A stretch of 64,000 nucleotides of DNA, from positions 737,501 through 801,500 of the forward strand of contig NC_013889.1 of the NCBI RefSeq assembly GCF_000025545.1. Direction: 5' to 3'. The stretch comes from Thioalkalivibrio sp. K90mix. Lineage in GTDB: Bacteria > Pseudomonadota > Gammaproteobacteria > Ectothiorhodospirales > Ectothiorhodospiraceae. Shown in pieces: positions 8,553-20,177 of the stretch. The translations under genes and the position numbers were made by a program. The notes below the pieces were generated by a model, which had not been told where the DNA came from, made no database searches, and saw only the letters and a list, made by a program, of their open reading frames with translations. Numbering within the stretch: position 1 is the stretch's first letter; each line of letters opens with the position of its first letter.

Positions 8553-8570
8553 CCCCGGTGGTCACCGGGG
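8553..8570. promoter_or_regulatory. Perfect palindrome upstream of mltF
   Basis: CCCCGGTG and CACCGGGG are perfect inverted arms separated by two bases, 23 bases upstream of the mltF start. It could be an operator or a 5'-UTR hairpin; no T-run follows on either strand, so a terminator is less likely. Confidence 0.4.
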
Positions 8571-8577
8571 ATGGTAG

Positions 8578-8873
8578 GGAAACACGGATGAATGTACCCG
8601 CTCGCTGCCTCAAAGCTTTTGCGTGCGAACAAGGCGCGGCGACTGCCGTGCAGTCATTCTGCACAAGGGAGCCGCAATGCCGTGCGCATGCCCATTTTTG
8701 ATCACAACGGGCGGCCGAGCCCCTTCGGGGTTGGCACCCCAGGTTCCCCGATCCGGCGTTGCGCCCCGAATCGATCAAAAACGGGCGGGTAGAACCACTA
8801 CCCGCTGCACGACGCGCCTGGTCTCGGAAAACCTGGGGTGCCAACGCGAGTGTGTACATTCATCCGTGTTTCC
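8578..8873. mobile_element. 296-bp inverted-repeat element, MITE-like, no coding capacity
   Basis: The element is bounded by perfect 20-base terminal inverted repeats (8578-8597 and 8854-8873; left end GGAAACACGGATGAATGTAC). Both sides are flanked by TAG (8575-8577 and 8874-8876), compatible with a 3-bp target duplication. Inside is a second perfect 16-base inverted pair (8730-8745 and 8830-8845) and a weaker pair around 8691-8703 and 8772-8785. No credible ORF or transposase is present, so this looks like a non-autonomous element. It fills most of the space between mltF and the diiron-protein gene, touching the latter's stop codon. The mobile nature is inferred from structure only. Confidence 0.6.
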
Positions 8874-9733
8874 TAGCGCCAGTTCAGCACCAGACCCTGG
8901 TCGCGCAGGATCTTGAGCGCGGGGTCGACGCAGGTGTCGATGAAGGAGGCACGGCGCGGGTTTTCGCGGGCGATGCGGCGATAGTCTGGCCCCTCGGGCA
9001 GGCCGGCCAGTTCGTAGATGTCGCGGGTGGGGTAGTAAAACGCATGCACGAACTGGCGGAATACGCGCCGCATCAGCGGGCGATAGGCCCATTTCTGCCA
9101 GGACGGGAGCGTGTCGAGACAGGACTCCAGCGTGTCGCGGGCATGCGCCATGTGGCGGGCCTCGTCGATCATGTGCCGGGTCACGATGTCGTCTACCGTC
9201 GGGCTGATCGAGTCCTTGTGCTGGCGGATCAGCCGGTTCATGCGGTCCGGGACCTCCTCGCCGATCATCACCGCGATCCAGAAGATCGAGGATTCAAACG
9301 GCGAGAAACGCCCGACCAGGGTGGCCAGCTTCGGCTTGGGGAAACGGCGCTCCGGCAGGGGCAGCCCGCTGCGGCGCATGAACTCGATAAACATCAGGCT
9401 GTGGCCGGCTTCCTCGCGCAGCTCGTGCAGGCGATAATTCAGCCGGTCCAGGCGACCGGTCGAGTGCATGGAGATCCGCGAGATGCGCTCCATGAACAGG
9501 CCTTCCAGCCACAGCGCCCCGCTGATGAAATACAGAAACTCGTATTGCGACAGACGCCGTTTGCGGGCATCGTCCAGCGCCGAGTATTCCGGGGTGCCGA
9601 AGAGTGATACGGCCTCCTCCGGGATCCAGAAATCGTCCAGCGACAGCGCATCCCAGCGCACGTGAGTGAGCGGGTCCTCGTACGGCTGGCTGTTGCGGCT
9701 CAAGTGATCGAGCAGCTCCTGCGAGGAATTCAT
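8873..9733 (-). CDS. AurF-like diiron oxygenase family protein
   Basis: 286 residues, mostly helical. It contains what looks like the full seven-ligand diiron set of the p-aminobenzoate N-oxygenase AurF: a glutamate near residue 77 (WLEG), E108 and H111 (EEAGH), E160 (GEE), H187, E191 and H194 (HMIDEARH). The spacings E-x2-H, 27 residues from E160 to H187, then H-x3-E-x2-H match AurF. Members of this family oxidise amines or other small substrates with O2; the substrate here is unknown and no biosynthetic partners lie nearby. The last base of the stop codon (TAG) is supplied by the adjacent inverted-repeat element, so the C-terminus may have been changed by its insertion. Confidence 0.78.
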   Translation of the reverse strand: MNSSQELLDHLSRNSQPYEDPLTHVRWDALSLDDFWIPEEAVSLFGTPEYSALDDARKRRLSQYEFLYFISGALWLEGLFMERISRISMHSTGRLDRLNYRLHELREEAGHSLMFIEFMRRSGLPLPERRFPKPKLATLVGRFSPFESSIFWIAVMIGEEVPDRMNRLIRQHKDSISPTVDDIVTRHMIDEARHMAHARDTLESCLDTLPSWQKWAYRPLMRRVFRQFVHAFYYPTRDIYELAGLPEGPDYRRIARENPRRASFIDTCVDPALKILRDQGLVLNWR

Positions 9734-9837
9734 CGAAGGCGTACCGAAGGCGCTGGGCGGTTAAACGACCGAATCATACCGGCATTGTCGGTCCGGACCA
9801 ACGCCAACCCGTTGCAATCTGCGGTTGCTACCCCAAT

Positions 9838-10194
9838 ATGAGTCAAGTGAATATGCCCACCACACGCTATCGCGTCAGCTTCCTCAACCAGGGCAAGGTC
9901 TACGAGATCTTTGCCCGTGAGGTCTATCAGGACGAGCTCTACGGCTTTGTCACCGTCGAGGGCCTGCTGTTTGGCGAGCGCTCGCAGGTCGTTGTCGACC
10001 CCTCCGAGGAGCGCCTGCGTACCGAGTTCGAGGGGGTTGAGCGCTTCCATGTGCCGATGCACGCGCTGATCCGGATTGACGAAGTGGCCGCTGTGGGCAC
10101 CCCGCGCATCCGCGATGCCAGTCAGGACAGTGGTAATGTCCACGCCTTCCCGTCGCTGCCAGGCCGCGGCCCGGGCAGGCCCTCGGACAGCTGA
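9838..10194 (+). CDS. DUF1820 family protein
   Basis: 118 residues. The core (YRVSFLNQGKVYEIFAR, YGFVTVEG, FGERSQVVVDPSEE, VPMHALIRIDEV) is that of the small cytosolic DUF1820 family, common in Gammaproteobacteria and without known function. Residues after about 95 are a low-complexity tail. The start is either the ATG at 9838 or the one at 9853; homologs begin close to the YRVSF block, so both are plausible. It stands alone between the divergent diiron gene and tRNA-Ser. Confidence 0.82.
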   Translation: MSQVNMPTTRYRVSFLNQGKVYEIFAREVYQDELYGFVTVEGLLFGERSQVVVDPSEERLRTEFEGVERFHVPMHALIRIDEVAAVGTPRIRDASQDSGNVHAFPSLPGRGPGRPSDS

Positions 10195-10287
10195 TGGTGC
10201 CCGCGGCAGGGTTCTGCATTGCTAACCGATCGCCGCTGGTTTAACCTTTCGCGCTTCGCGTCGGCCAGTGCCTTCGCGGGACAAACC

Positions 10288-10378
10288 GGAGAGGTGGCCG
10301 AGCGGTCGAAGGCGCACGCCTGGAAAGTGTGTATACGGTAACCCCGTATCGAGGGTTCGAATCCCTCCCTCTCCGCCA
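10288..10378 (+). tRNA. tRNA-Ser(GGA)
   Basis: 91 bases with encoded CCA. The acceptor arms GGAGAGG/CCTCTCC pair fully. The anticodon loop CTGGAAA gives anticodon GGA, a long variable arm is present (TATACGGTAACCCCGTA), and the T-arm is GAGGGTTCGAATCCCTC. The long variable arm confirms a class II serine tRNA. It is immediately followed by an array of repeats derived from its own 3' end. Confidence 0.97.
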
Positions 10379-10386
10379 GATTCAGC

Positions 10387-10409
10387 AAAGGGGCTCGAGT
10401 GGCCCCTTT
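10387..10409 (+). terminator. Terminator-like hairpin after tRNA-Ser
   Basis: AAAGGGGC pairs with GCCCCTTT around a seven-base loop, starting nine bases after the tRNA. The T-run is short (TTTC). The same hairpin is copied at the start of each downstream repeat unit. Confidence 0.6.
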
Positions 10410-10940
10410 CGCATGTACGGCCCCGGAGACACAGGGATTCGAACCCTCGATACATGAGAAAGCCGGGTTCGACGGGTGACGCGCAGCGGCACCCGAACGT
10501 CGCCGCAGGCGACGACCCGAAGGGCGAGGCACGCAGTGCCGCGTAATCCCTCCCTCTCCGCCAGATTCAGCAAAGGGGCTCGAGTGGCCCCTTTCGCATG
10601 TACGGCCCCGGAGACACAGGGATTCGAACCCTCGATACATGAGAAAGCCGGGTTCGACGGGTGACGCGCAGCGGCACCCGAACGTCGCCGCAGGCGACGA
10701 CCCGAAGGGCGAGGCACGCAGTGCCGCGTAATCCCTCCCTCTCCGCCAGATTTAGCAAAGGGGCTCGAGTGGCCCCTTTCGCATGTACGGCCCCGGAGAC
10801 ACAGGGATTCGAACCCTCGATACATGAGAAAGCCGGGTTCGACGGGTGACGCGCAGCGGCACCCGAACGTCGCCGCAGGCGACGGCCCGAAGGGCGAGGC
10901 GCGCGCGCCGAGTCATCCCTTCCTCTCCGCCAGATTCAGT

Positions 10941-10964
10941 AAAGGGGCCCGAGTGGGCCCCTTT
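10941..10964 (+). terminator. Terminator-like hairpin ending the repeat array
   Basis: AAAGGGGCCC pairs perfectly with GGGCCCCTTT around GAGT. This is the fourth copy of the hairpin but with a longer stem (10 bp versus 8 bp), since both sides gained complementary bases. It may stop transcription from the tRNA before carA. Confidence 0.5.
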
Positions 10965-11254
10965 CGCATGTCTGGCCCCGAGATGGTGTGATCTGATGCT
11001 CCCCGGCAGGGCCGCATTTGAAGGTGTTCCACGAGGGCGCAGTGGCCATGCTCGTTGGACGTCGTGCGCGGCGCTCGCGTACACTTGCAGGCGTAACCGC
11101 ACCCGTCACTCAGCCGCCGAACCGTTGTCCGAATGCGGGGTCCAGCCCCGGTAGACGGTGCGGGCGAGGTCGGGTCAAAGATCCCGAATGTATCGCAGTA
11201 TCGCCGCCGGCATATGGCCTGGCGGCTTCGACCCAGACCATCCGGAGGTCCCCT

Positions 11255-12388
11255 GTGTCCGCGCCCGCTCTGCTCGTCCTGGAAGATGGCACTGTGTTTC
11301 ATGGTCAGGCGATTGGCGCCCAGGGCCAGACGGTCGGCGAGGTGGTGTTCAACACCGCGATGACCGGTTATCAGGAGATCCTGACGGATCCCTCCTACCA
11401 CCGGCAGATGGTCACGCTGACTTATCCGCATATCGGCAATACCGGGACCACTCCGGAGGACGATGAGTCCGCGCGCGCCCATGCCGCCGGTCTGATCATC
11501 CGCGACCTGCCGCCGCTGGTGTCCAACTGGCGCTCGCGCGAGTCGCTGCCGGATTACTTGCTGCGCCACGGCATCGTGGCGATCAGCGGGATCGATACCC
11601 GCAAGCTGACCCGCATCCTGCGCGAGAAGGGTGCGCTGAACGGCTGCATCCAGGCCGGTGAGGTGGACGAGCAAGCGGCCCTGGCCGCGGCGCGCGAGTT
11701 CCCCGGCATCAAGGGGATGGATCTGGCGCGCGAGGTCACCACGCGCAACCGCTACGAGTGGCTGGAAGGGACCTGGCAGCTGGGCGAAGAGTCGGCCCGG
11801 GTGGACCCGGAGCAGGCCGAATTCCACGTGGTGGCCTACGACTTTGGCATGAAGCAGAACATCCTGCGCATGCTGGCGGATCGTGGCTGCCGCGTGACCG
11901 TGGTCCCGGCCGAGACGCCGGTGGACGAGGTGATGGAGCTCAAGCCCGACGGTGTGTTCCTGTCCAACGGCCCGGGCGACCCCGAGCCCTGCACCTACGC
12001 GATCGACGCGATCCGCGACTTCTGCGAGCGCAAACTGCCGCTGTTCGGGATCTGCCTGGGGCATCAGCTGCTGGGCATCGCCAGCGGCGGCAAGAGCGTG
12101 AAGATGAAGTTCGGCCACCACGGGGCGAACCACCCGATCCGGCACGAGGCCAGCGGGCGCGTGATGATCTCGTCACAGAACCACGGTTTTGCGATCGACG
12201 AGGACAACCTGCCCGACACCCTGACGCCGACCTACCGGTCGCTGTTCGATGGCACGCTGCAGGGGATCGCGCGCACCGACTGCCCGGCCTTCAGCCTGCA
12301 GGGGCATCCGGAGGCCAGTCCGGGCCCGCACGATGTGTCCCCGGCGTTCGACGACTTCGTCGAGATGATGCGCGCCGCGCGTCGCTAA
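11255..12388 (+). CDS. carA: Carbamoyl-phosphate synthase small subunit (glutaminase)
   Basis: 377 residues with a GTG start at 11255 preceded by GGAGG at seven bases; the frame is open further upstream but without homology. The N-terminal CarA domain is followed by a class I glutamine amidotransferase domain with C267 (FGICLGHQ) and H351/E353 (QGHPE). It hydrolyses glutamine and channels ammonia to CarB for carbamoyl phosphate, the precursor of pyrimidines and arginine. carB follows 49 bases downstream in the same operon. The ~270 bases between the repeat array and carA hold no other gene; I saw no obvious leader-peptide attenuator. Confidence 0.97.
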   Translation: MSAPALLVLEDGTVFHGQAIGAQGQTVGEVVFNTAMTGYQEILTDPSYHRQMVTLTYPHIGNTGTTPEDDESARAHAAGLIIRDLPPLVSNWRSRESLPDYLLRHGIVAISGIDTRKLTRILREKGALNGCIQAGEVDEQAALAAAREFPGIKGMDLAREVTTRNRYEWLEGTWQLGEESARVDPEQAEFHVVAYDFGMKQNILRMLADRGCRVTVVPAETPVDEVMELKPDGVFLSNGPGDPEPCTYAIDAIRDFCERKLPLFGICLGHQLLGIASGGKSVKMKFGHHGANHPIRHEASGRVMISSQNHGFAIDEDNLPDTLTPTYRSLFDGTLQGIARTDCPAFSLQGHPEASPGPHDVSPAFDDFVEMMRAARR

Positions 12389-12437
12389 AGCCCCTCCTAC
12401 CGATTTCCCGATTTCGACAGCCTGCGAGAGCCGTCAC

Positions 12438-15667
<3,230 letters not shown>

Positions 15668-15671
<4 letters not shown>

Positions 15672-16147
15672 ACAAGACCCCGCTGACCGTAACCGGCGCC
15701 GAGAAGATGAAGGCGGAGCTGAAGAAGCTGAAAGGCGAGGATCGCCCGCGGGTGGTGAATGCGATTGCCGAGGCGCGCGAACACGGCGATCTGAAGGAAA
15801 ACGCCGAATACCACGCTGCGCGCGAGCAGCAGAGCTTTATCGAGGGGCGCATCCGCGAGCTGGAGGGCAAGCTCTCCAACGCCCAGATCATCGACGTCAC
15901 AGCCCTGCCACAGACGGGCAAGGTCGTGTTCGGTGTGACCGTGGTGCTCGAGGCGACCGAAGACGGGCGCCAGGTGACCTACAAGATCGTGGGCGAGGAC
16001 GAGGCCGACATCAAGCAGAACATGATCTCGGTGTCCTCGCCGATTGCGCGCGCGCTGATTGGCAAGGAAGAGGGCGATGTCGTGACCGTCCAGGCGCCGG
16101 GTGGCGAGACGGAATACGAGATCCTCGAGGTGCGCTACGTCAACTGA
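15668..16147 (+). CDS. greA: Transcription elongation factor GreA
   Basis: 159 residues, the usual length. The N-terminal coiled coil carries the acidic tip region ([13 protein letters not shown]), followed by the C-terminal FKBP-like domain ending EILEVRYVN. GreA binds the secondary channel of RNA polymerase and stimulates cleavage of backtracked transcripts. Its ATG overlaps the carB stop (ATGA), and GGAGGG lies just upstream. The carB-greA link is common in Gammaproteobacteria. Confidence 0.97.
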
Positions 16148-16161
16148 CGTAGCGGGCGGGA

Positions 16162-16461
16162 TCAGGCCGGGTCGAGGGTAACCTTGGGCTCGTCCGGATT
16201 GCGCCGGAACAGGGTCGCCACGTAGCCGATTCGCTGGACCAGGGCCCCACCCGTGCGTTCGCACAGGTCCTCGACCGTACCATTGCGGGCCTCGCGGTCG
16301 CCGATATTGACCTTGATCTTGACCAGCTCGTGATGCGCCAGTGCCTGTTCCAGCTCCTTGACCACGGCGTCCGTCAGGCCATTGCGGCCGATGGTCACGA
16401 TGGGCTTGCGCGGGTGGGCGAGGCTGCGCAGGTGGCGGCGTTGCGCGTCGGTCAGATTCAC
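16162..16461 (-). CDS. yhbY: Ribosome-associated RNA-binding protein YhbY
   Basis: 99 residues from a GTG start at 16461 (MNLTDAQRRHLRSLAHP). This matches the N-terminus and length of E. coli YhbY (97 residues); the longer frame to 16542 would overlap rlmE and lacks homology. It is a single CRM (CRS1-YhbY) domain with the typical GRNGLT loop in place of GxxG and the HELVKIKV strand. The family binds RNA and associates with pre-50S ribosomes. It is transcribed convergently with greA and divergently from rlmE, as in E. coli. No clear Shine-Dalgarno precedes the GTG, so another start at about 16488 remains possible. Confidence 0.88.
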   Translation of the reverse strand: MNLTDAQRRHLRSLAHPRKPIVTIGRNGLTDAVVKELEQALAHHELVKIKVNIGDREARNGTVEDLCERTGGALVQRIGYVATLFRRNPDEPKVTLDPA

Positions 16462-16534
16462 GTGGGATTTGATTCGGTATTGGAACACGCAAATTGTAGC
16501 ACGCGGATCGCGTGCCTGAGCCAGGAGAACCACG

Positions 16535-17161
16535 GTGCCCAAGCGTAGCCGTTCCAGTCAGCGCTGGCTGAAGGAGCACTTCGACGATCCGTACGTGCAG
16601 CGGGCGCAGCAGGAGGGCTATCGTGGTCGCGCTGTCTACAAGCTGCAGGAGATCGACGAACGTGACCGGCTGCTCAAACCGGGCATGCGCGTGGTCGATC
16701 TGGGGGCGGCGCCGGGTGGCTGGACGCAGTACGCCGCACAGAAGATCGGTCGCAAGGGGGGGCTCGTGGCCTCCGATATCCTGCCGATGGATCCTGTGCC
16801 CGGTGCCACGATCATTACCGGCGACTTTCGCGAGGATGCAGTCCTGCAGGCGATCCTGGAGGCGCTGGACGGGCAGCGCGCCGACCTTGTGCTTTCCGAT
16901 ATGGCCCCCAACCTTACGGGTACGGATGCGATCGATCAGCCGCGCTCGATCCATCTGTGCGAGCTGGCGCTGGAGTTGGCCTGCGATGTGCTGAACCCTC
17001 GGGGTGCGATGCTGGTCAAGTTGTTTCAGGGCGAGGGATCGGACGCCTATCTGGCCGAGGTGCGGCGCCGGTTCGAGAAGGTGCAGGTGCGCAAACCGCA
17101 AGCCTCGCGCCCACGGTCACGCGAAGTGTACGTATTGGCGCGTGGCCCTCGGGATGTGTAA
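16535..17161 (+). CDS. rlmE: 23S rRNA (uridine-2552-2'-O) methyltransferase
   Basis: 208 residues, the RrmJ/FtsJ length. It has the SAM site [10 protein letters not shown] at 54-63 and the catalytic tetrad K36, D122 (LSDMAPN), K162 (LVKLFQG) and E197 (SREVYV). It methylates U2552 in the A loop of 23S rRNA during late 50S assembly. ftsH follows 45 bases downstream, the conserved rlmE-ftsH pair that in E. coli is heat-shock controlled. GGAG precedes the GTG start at 16535. Confidence 0.97.
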   Translation: MPKRSRSSQRWLKEHFDDPYVQRAQQEGYRGRAVYKLQEIDERDRLLKPGMRVVDLGAAPGGWTQYAAQKIGRKGGLVASDILPMDPVPGATIITGDFREDAVLQAILEALDGQRADLVLSDMAPNLTGTDAIDQPRSIHLCELALELACDVLNPRGAMLVKLFQGEGSDAYLAEVRRRFEKVQVRKPQASRPRSREVYVLARGPRDV

Positions 17162-17206
17162 AGCTCGCGAGAATCCACGTAGGTAAAAGTTTTTCGAGGT
17201 GGCGTT

Positions 17207-19159
17207 TTGAACGGTCTGGCCAAGAATTTGATCATCTGGGCGGTCATCGCGATCGTCCTGATGTCGGTATTCAACAACTTCAGCCCGCAACAGCAGCAGG
17301 ATGTGCGGAGTATTACCTATTCCGAGTTCATCCGGGATGTGCAGGGCGGCCGTATCGACAGCGTCACCATCGAGGGCGACAAGATCCGCGGCCAGACCAT
17401 TGAGGGTCAGCGCTTCACCACGGTCAATCCCAATGACACCGGCCTGATCGGTGATCTGCTGCAGAACAATGTGGAGATCAATGCGCAGGAGGATGCCGAG
17501 CGCTCGCTGCTGATGAGCATCCTGATCTCCTGGTTCCCGATGCTGCTGCTGATCGCCGTGTGGATCTATTTCATGCGCCAGATGCAGGGTGGCGGTGGCG
17601 CTGGACGCGGGGCGATGTCCTTCGGCAAGTCCAAGGCCAAGCTGATGTCCGAGGACCAGGTGAAGGTCACCTTCGGTGACGTGGCCGGCTGCGACGAAGC
17701 GAAGGAAGAGGTCTCCGAGCTGGTCGACTTCCTGCGCGACCCGTCCAAGTTCCAGAAGCTGGGTGGCCAGATCCCGCGTGGCGTGCTGATGGTCGGCTCG
17801 CCGGGTACCGGCAAGACCCTGCTGGCCAAGGCCATTGCCGGCGAGGCCAAGGTGCCGTTCTTCAGTATCTCCGGTTCCGACTTCGTGGAGATGTTCGTGG
17901 GTGTGGGCGCCTCGCGTGTACGTGACATGTTCTCCGAGGCCAAGAAGCACGCCCCCTGCATCATCTTTATCGACGAGATCGATGCGGTCGGTCGCCAGCG
18001 TGGCGCCGGCATGGGTGGCGGTCACGACGAGCGCGAGCAGACCCTGAACCAGCTGCTGGTCGAGATGGACGGCTTCGAGGGCACCGAGGGCATCATTGTG
18101 ATCGCCGCGACCAACCGCCCGGACGTGCTCGACCCGGCGCTGCTGCGTCCGGGCCGTTTTGACCGCCAGGTGGTGGTCCCGCCGCCGGACGTGCGTGGCC
18201 GCGAGCAGATCCTCAAGGTCCACATGAAGAAGACGCCGATCGCCGACGACGTGCGTCCGGACCTGATCGCGCGCGGCACGCCGGGCTTCTCCGGTGCGGA
18301 CCTGGCGAACCTGGTCAACGAGGCGGCTCTGTTTGCGGCCCGGGCCGGCAAGCGCCTGGTCGACATGAGCGACTTCGAGCGCGCCAAGGACAAGATCATG
18401 ATGGGCGCCGAGCGCAAGTCCATGGTGATGTCCGAGGACGAGAAGAAGCTGACGGCCTACCACGAGGCGGGGCACGCGATCGTCGGGCTCACGGTCCCCG
18501 AGCACGACCCGGTCTACAAGGTCAGCATCATCCCGCGTGGACGGGCCCTGGGCGTGACCATGTTCCTGCCCGAGGAAGATCGCTACAGCCACTCCAAGAC
18601 CCGGCTGGAGAGCCAGTTGGCGAGCCTGTTTGGGGGGCGTCTGGCGGAAGAAATCATCTTCGGCGACGACAAGGTGACCACTGGCGCTTCCAACGACATC
18701 GAGCGTGCCACCCAGATCGCTCGCAACATGGTGACCAAGTGGGGTCTTTCCGAGAAGCTGGGCCCGCTGGACTACGGCGAAGAGGAAGGGCACCCGTTCC
18801 TTGGCGGGCAGATGGGGGCGAAGTCCAAGCCGATGTCCGACGAGACCGCGCGCCAGATCGACGCCGAGGTGCGTCGGATCATCGACACGAACTACCAGCA
18901 CGCCAAGCAGATCCTGCTGGACAACCTCGACAAGCTGCACGCGATGGCCAAGGCGTTGATGAAGTACGAGACCATCGACGACAAGCAAATCGAGGACATC
19001 ATGGCCGGGCGCGAACCGCGTGAGCCGGCGGATTGGGACAGCGACAGTGGTTCCGGTGGATCGGCGCAGGCGGGCGACGAGCCCGCCGCCGATTCCGACG
19101 ACGGCCGCGAGGACGACGACAGCAAGGGTGTTGTCGGCGGGCCTGCCCCGCAGTCCTGA
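17207..19159 (+). CDS. ftsH: ATP-dependent zinc metalloprotease FtsH
   Basis: 650 residues starting at a TTG (17207) with GAGGTGG upstream; the resulting N-terminus [19 protein letters not shown] matches E. coli FtsH plus three residues. Two membrane segments (about 6-22 and 103-123) enclose a periplasmic domain. The AAA module has Walker A GSPGTGKT at 197-204, Walker B DEID at 256-259 and the SRH region around 302-320. The zinc protease motif HEAGH is at 419-423. FtsH forms a hexamer in the inner membrane and degrades misfolded membrane proteins and regulators such as LpxC and sigma32. The C-terminal 60 residues are acidic low complexity. A terminator follows. Confidence 0.97.
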   Translation: MNGLAKNLIIWAVIAIVLMSVFNNFSPQQQQDVRSITYSEFIRDVQGGRIDSVTIEGDKIRGQTIEGQRFTTVNPNDTGLIGDLLQNNVEINAQEDAERSLLMSILISWFPMLLLIAVWIYFMRQMQGGGGAGRGAMSFGKSKAKLMSEDQVKVTFGDVAGCDEAKEEVSELVDFLRDPSKFQKLGGQIPRGVLMVGSPGTGKTLLAKAIAGEAKVPFFSISGSDFVEMFVGVGASRVRDMFSEAKKHAPCIIFIDEIDAVGRQRGAGMGGGHDEREQTLNQLLVEMDGFEGTEGIIVIAATNRPDVLDPALLRPGRFDRQVVVPPPDVRGREQILKVHMKKTPIADDVRPDLIARGTPGFSGADLANLVNEAALFAARAGKRLVDMSDFERAKDKIMMGAERKSMVMSEDEKKLTAYHEAGHAIVGLTVPEHDPVYKVSIIPRGRALGVTMFLPEEDRYSHSKTRLESQLASLFGGRLAEEIIFGDDKVTTGASNDIERATQIARNMVTKWGLSEKLGPLDYGEEEGHPFLGGQMGAKSKPMSDETARQIDAEVRRIIDTNYQHAKQILLDNLDKLHAMAKALMKYETIDDKQIEDIMAGREPREPADWDSDSGSGGSAQAGDEPAADSDDGREDDDSKGVVGGPAPQS

Positions 19160-19196
19160 CCGGGGTATCTCAACAGGGTGGCGACAGGCCGCCATG

Positions 19197-19225
19197 GGCC
19201 GCCAGGGTTTCTCTGGCGGCCTTTT
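19197..19225 (+). terminator. Intrinsic terminator after ftsH
   Basis: GGCCGCCAG pairs with CTGGCGGCC around a seven-base loop and is followed by TTTT. It lies 37 bases after the ftsH stop and 25 before the folP start, so folP is probably expressed partly by read-through. Confidence 0.88.
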
Positions 19226-19250
19226 CATTTGGCGGGGAGGACACAAAAGC

Positions 19251-20144
19251 ATGGGCATGGATACGGAAGGCGCGACTGCGGTCCTGCGCTGCGGAAGGCA
19301 CCGGCTGGCGCTGGATCGCCCCCGAATCATGGGCATCCTGAATGTCACGCCCGATTCGTTCTCCGACGGTGGCTCGCATCAGCGTGTGGAACAGGCCCTG
19401 GAGCACGCCCGCAGGATGGTGGAGCAGGGCGCCGACCTGATCGATATCGGGGGCGAGTCGACGCGTCCGGGGGCTGAGCCAGTCGCACTGGAGGAGGAAC
19501 GGCGGCGGGTGTTGCCCGTGATCGAGGCCCTTGCCGCGGAACTGGAGGTCCCGCTGTCGGTGGACACGATGAAGCCTGAGCTGATGCGCGAGGCCGTGGC
19601 GGCGGGGGCCACGCTGCTGAATGACGTCAACGGGTTTCGCGCCGAGGGGGCCTGGGAAGCCGCCGTTACTGCCGCCCGCGAGCAGGGTGTGGCCCTGTGC
19701 GCGATGCACATGCAGGGGGAGCCGCAGTCCATGCAGCAGGCCCCGCACTACGACGACGTCGCACGGGAGGTGGGCGCGTTCCTGCGTGATCGGCGCGAGG
19801 CGTTTGCGCGCGAAGGCGTGCCAGCCGAGCAGTTGCTGCTGGACCCGGGCTTCGGATTTGGCAAGACGCTGGAGCACAACCTGGCACTTTTCCATGCGCT
19901 GCCCGCGCTGGCCGATTTGGGGTCGCCGCTGCTGGTGGGGGTCTCGCGCAAGTCGATGATCGGTGCCCTGCTGGGGGATCGTCCGGTCCAGGAACGTGAC
20001 ACCGGTTCCGCGATTGCGGCGTTACTGGCGGCGCAGGCCGGCGCGCGTGTCCTGCGTGTGCACGATGTCGCAGGGACACACGATGCGCTGGCGCTATACT
20101 TTGCACTGACACTACAGGCATGGCGGGGCTCCCGCCAGCCGTGA
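19251..20144 (+). CDS. folP: Dihydropteroate synthase
   Basis: 297 residues from an ATG at 19251 with GGGGAGG upstream; an in-frame ATG two codons later is also possible. The pterin-binding signature MGILNVTPDSFSDGG and the second motif DLIDIGGESTRPGAEP are intact, as is the LLDPGFGFGKTLEHN strand near residue 205. The enzyme condenses 6-hydroxymethyl-dihydropterin diphosphate with p-aminobenzoate in folate synthesis and is the sulfonamide target. glmM follows 33 bases later, as in E. coli. Confidence 0.97.
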   Translation: MGMDTEGATAVLRCGRHRLALDRPRIMGILNVTPDSFSDGGSHQRVEQALEHARRMVEQGADLIDIGGESTRPGAEPVALEEERRRVLPVIEALAAELEVPLSVDTMKPELMREAVAAGATLLNDVNGFRAEGAWEAAVTAAREQGVALCAMHMQGEPQSMQQAPHYDDVAREVGAFLRDRREAFAREGVPAEQLLLDPGFGFGKTLEHNLALFHALPALADLGSPLLVGVSRKSMIGALLGDRPVQERDTGSAIAALLAAQAGARVLRVHDVAGTHDALALYFALTLQAWRGSRQP

Positions 20145-20177
20145 TCCGTTTTCTGTATCAAGGGAGAAGCAAGCGGC

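Larger units (their letters stand above)
10379..10980 (+). repeat. Tandem array of ~185-bp units built from tRNA-Ser 3'-end pieces
   Basis: Three near-identical units lie head to tail: 10379-10563 (185 bp), 10564-10748 (185 bp) and 10749-10932 (184 bp), followed by a partial fourth from 10933 to about 10980. Each unit starts with the post-tRNA hairpin, then an inverted copy of the tRNA-Ser T-arm (10433-10453 in unit 1, 21 bases matching 10346-10366 exactly). Next comes a GC-rich block with small hairpins (CGTCGCC/GGCGACG, GGCAC/GTGCC). Each unit ends with the last ~19 bases of the tRNA including CCA. Units 1 and 2 are almost identical, and unit 3 has drifted most near its end. No protein-coding content is credible. 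Confidence 0.9.

Noticed and set aside
8515-8859. A 114-residue minus-strand frame inside the 296-bp element
   Set aside because: Composition is unlike a protein, it spans both inverted repeats and has no ribosome-binding site.
10379-10932. Repeats that could be taken for a CRISPR array
   Set aside because: Units are 185 bp, nearly identical throughout with no variable spacers, and there are no cas genes.
10222-11102. Minus-strand open frames over the tRNA-Ser repeats (for example starting MYRGFESLCLRG)
   Set aside because: They are translations of tRNA T-arm and hairpin sequence, repeat exactly with the array and have no family features.
11018-11254. Upstream extension of carA
   Set aside because: The added 79 residues are low complexity and lack CarA homology; the GTG at 11255 has GGAGG at ideal spacing.
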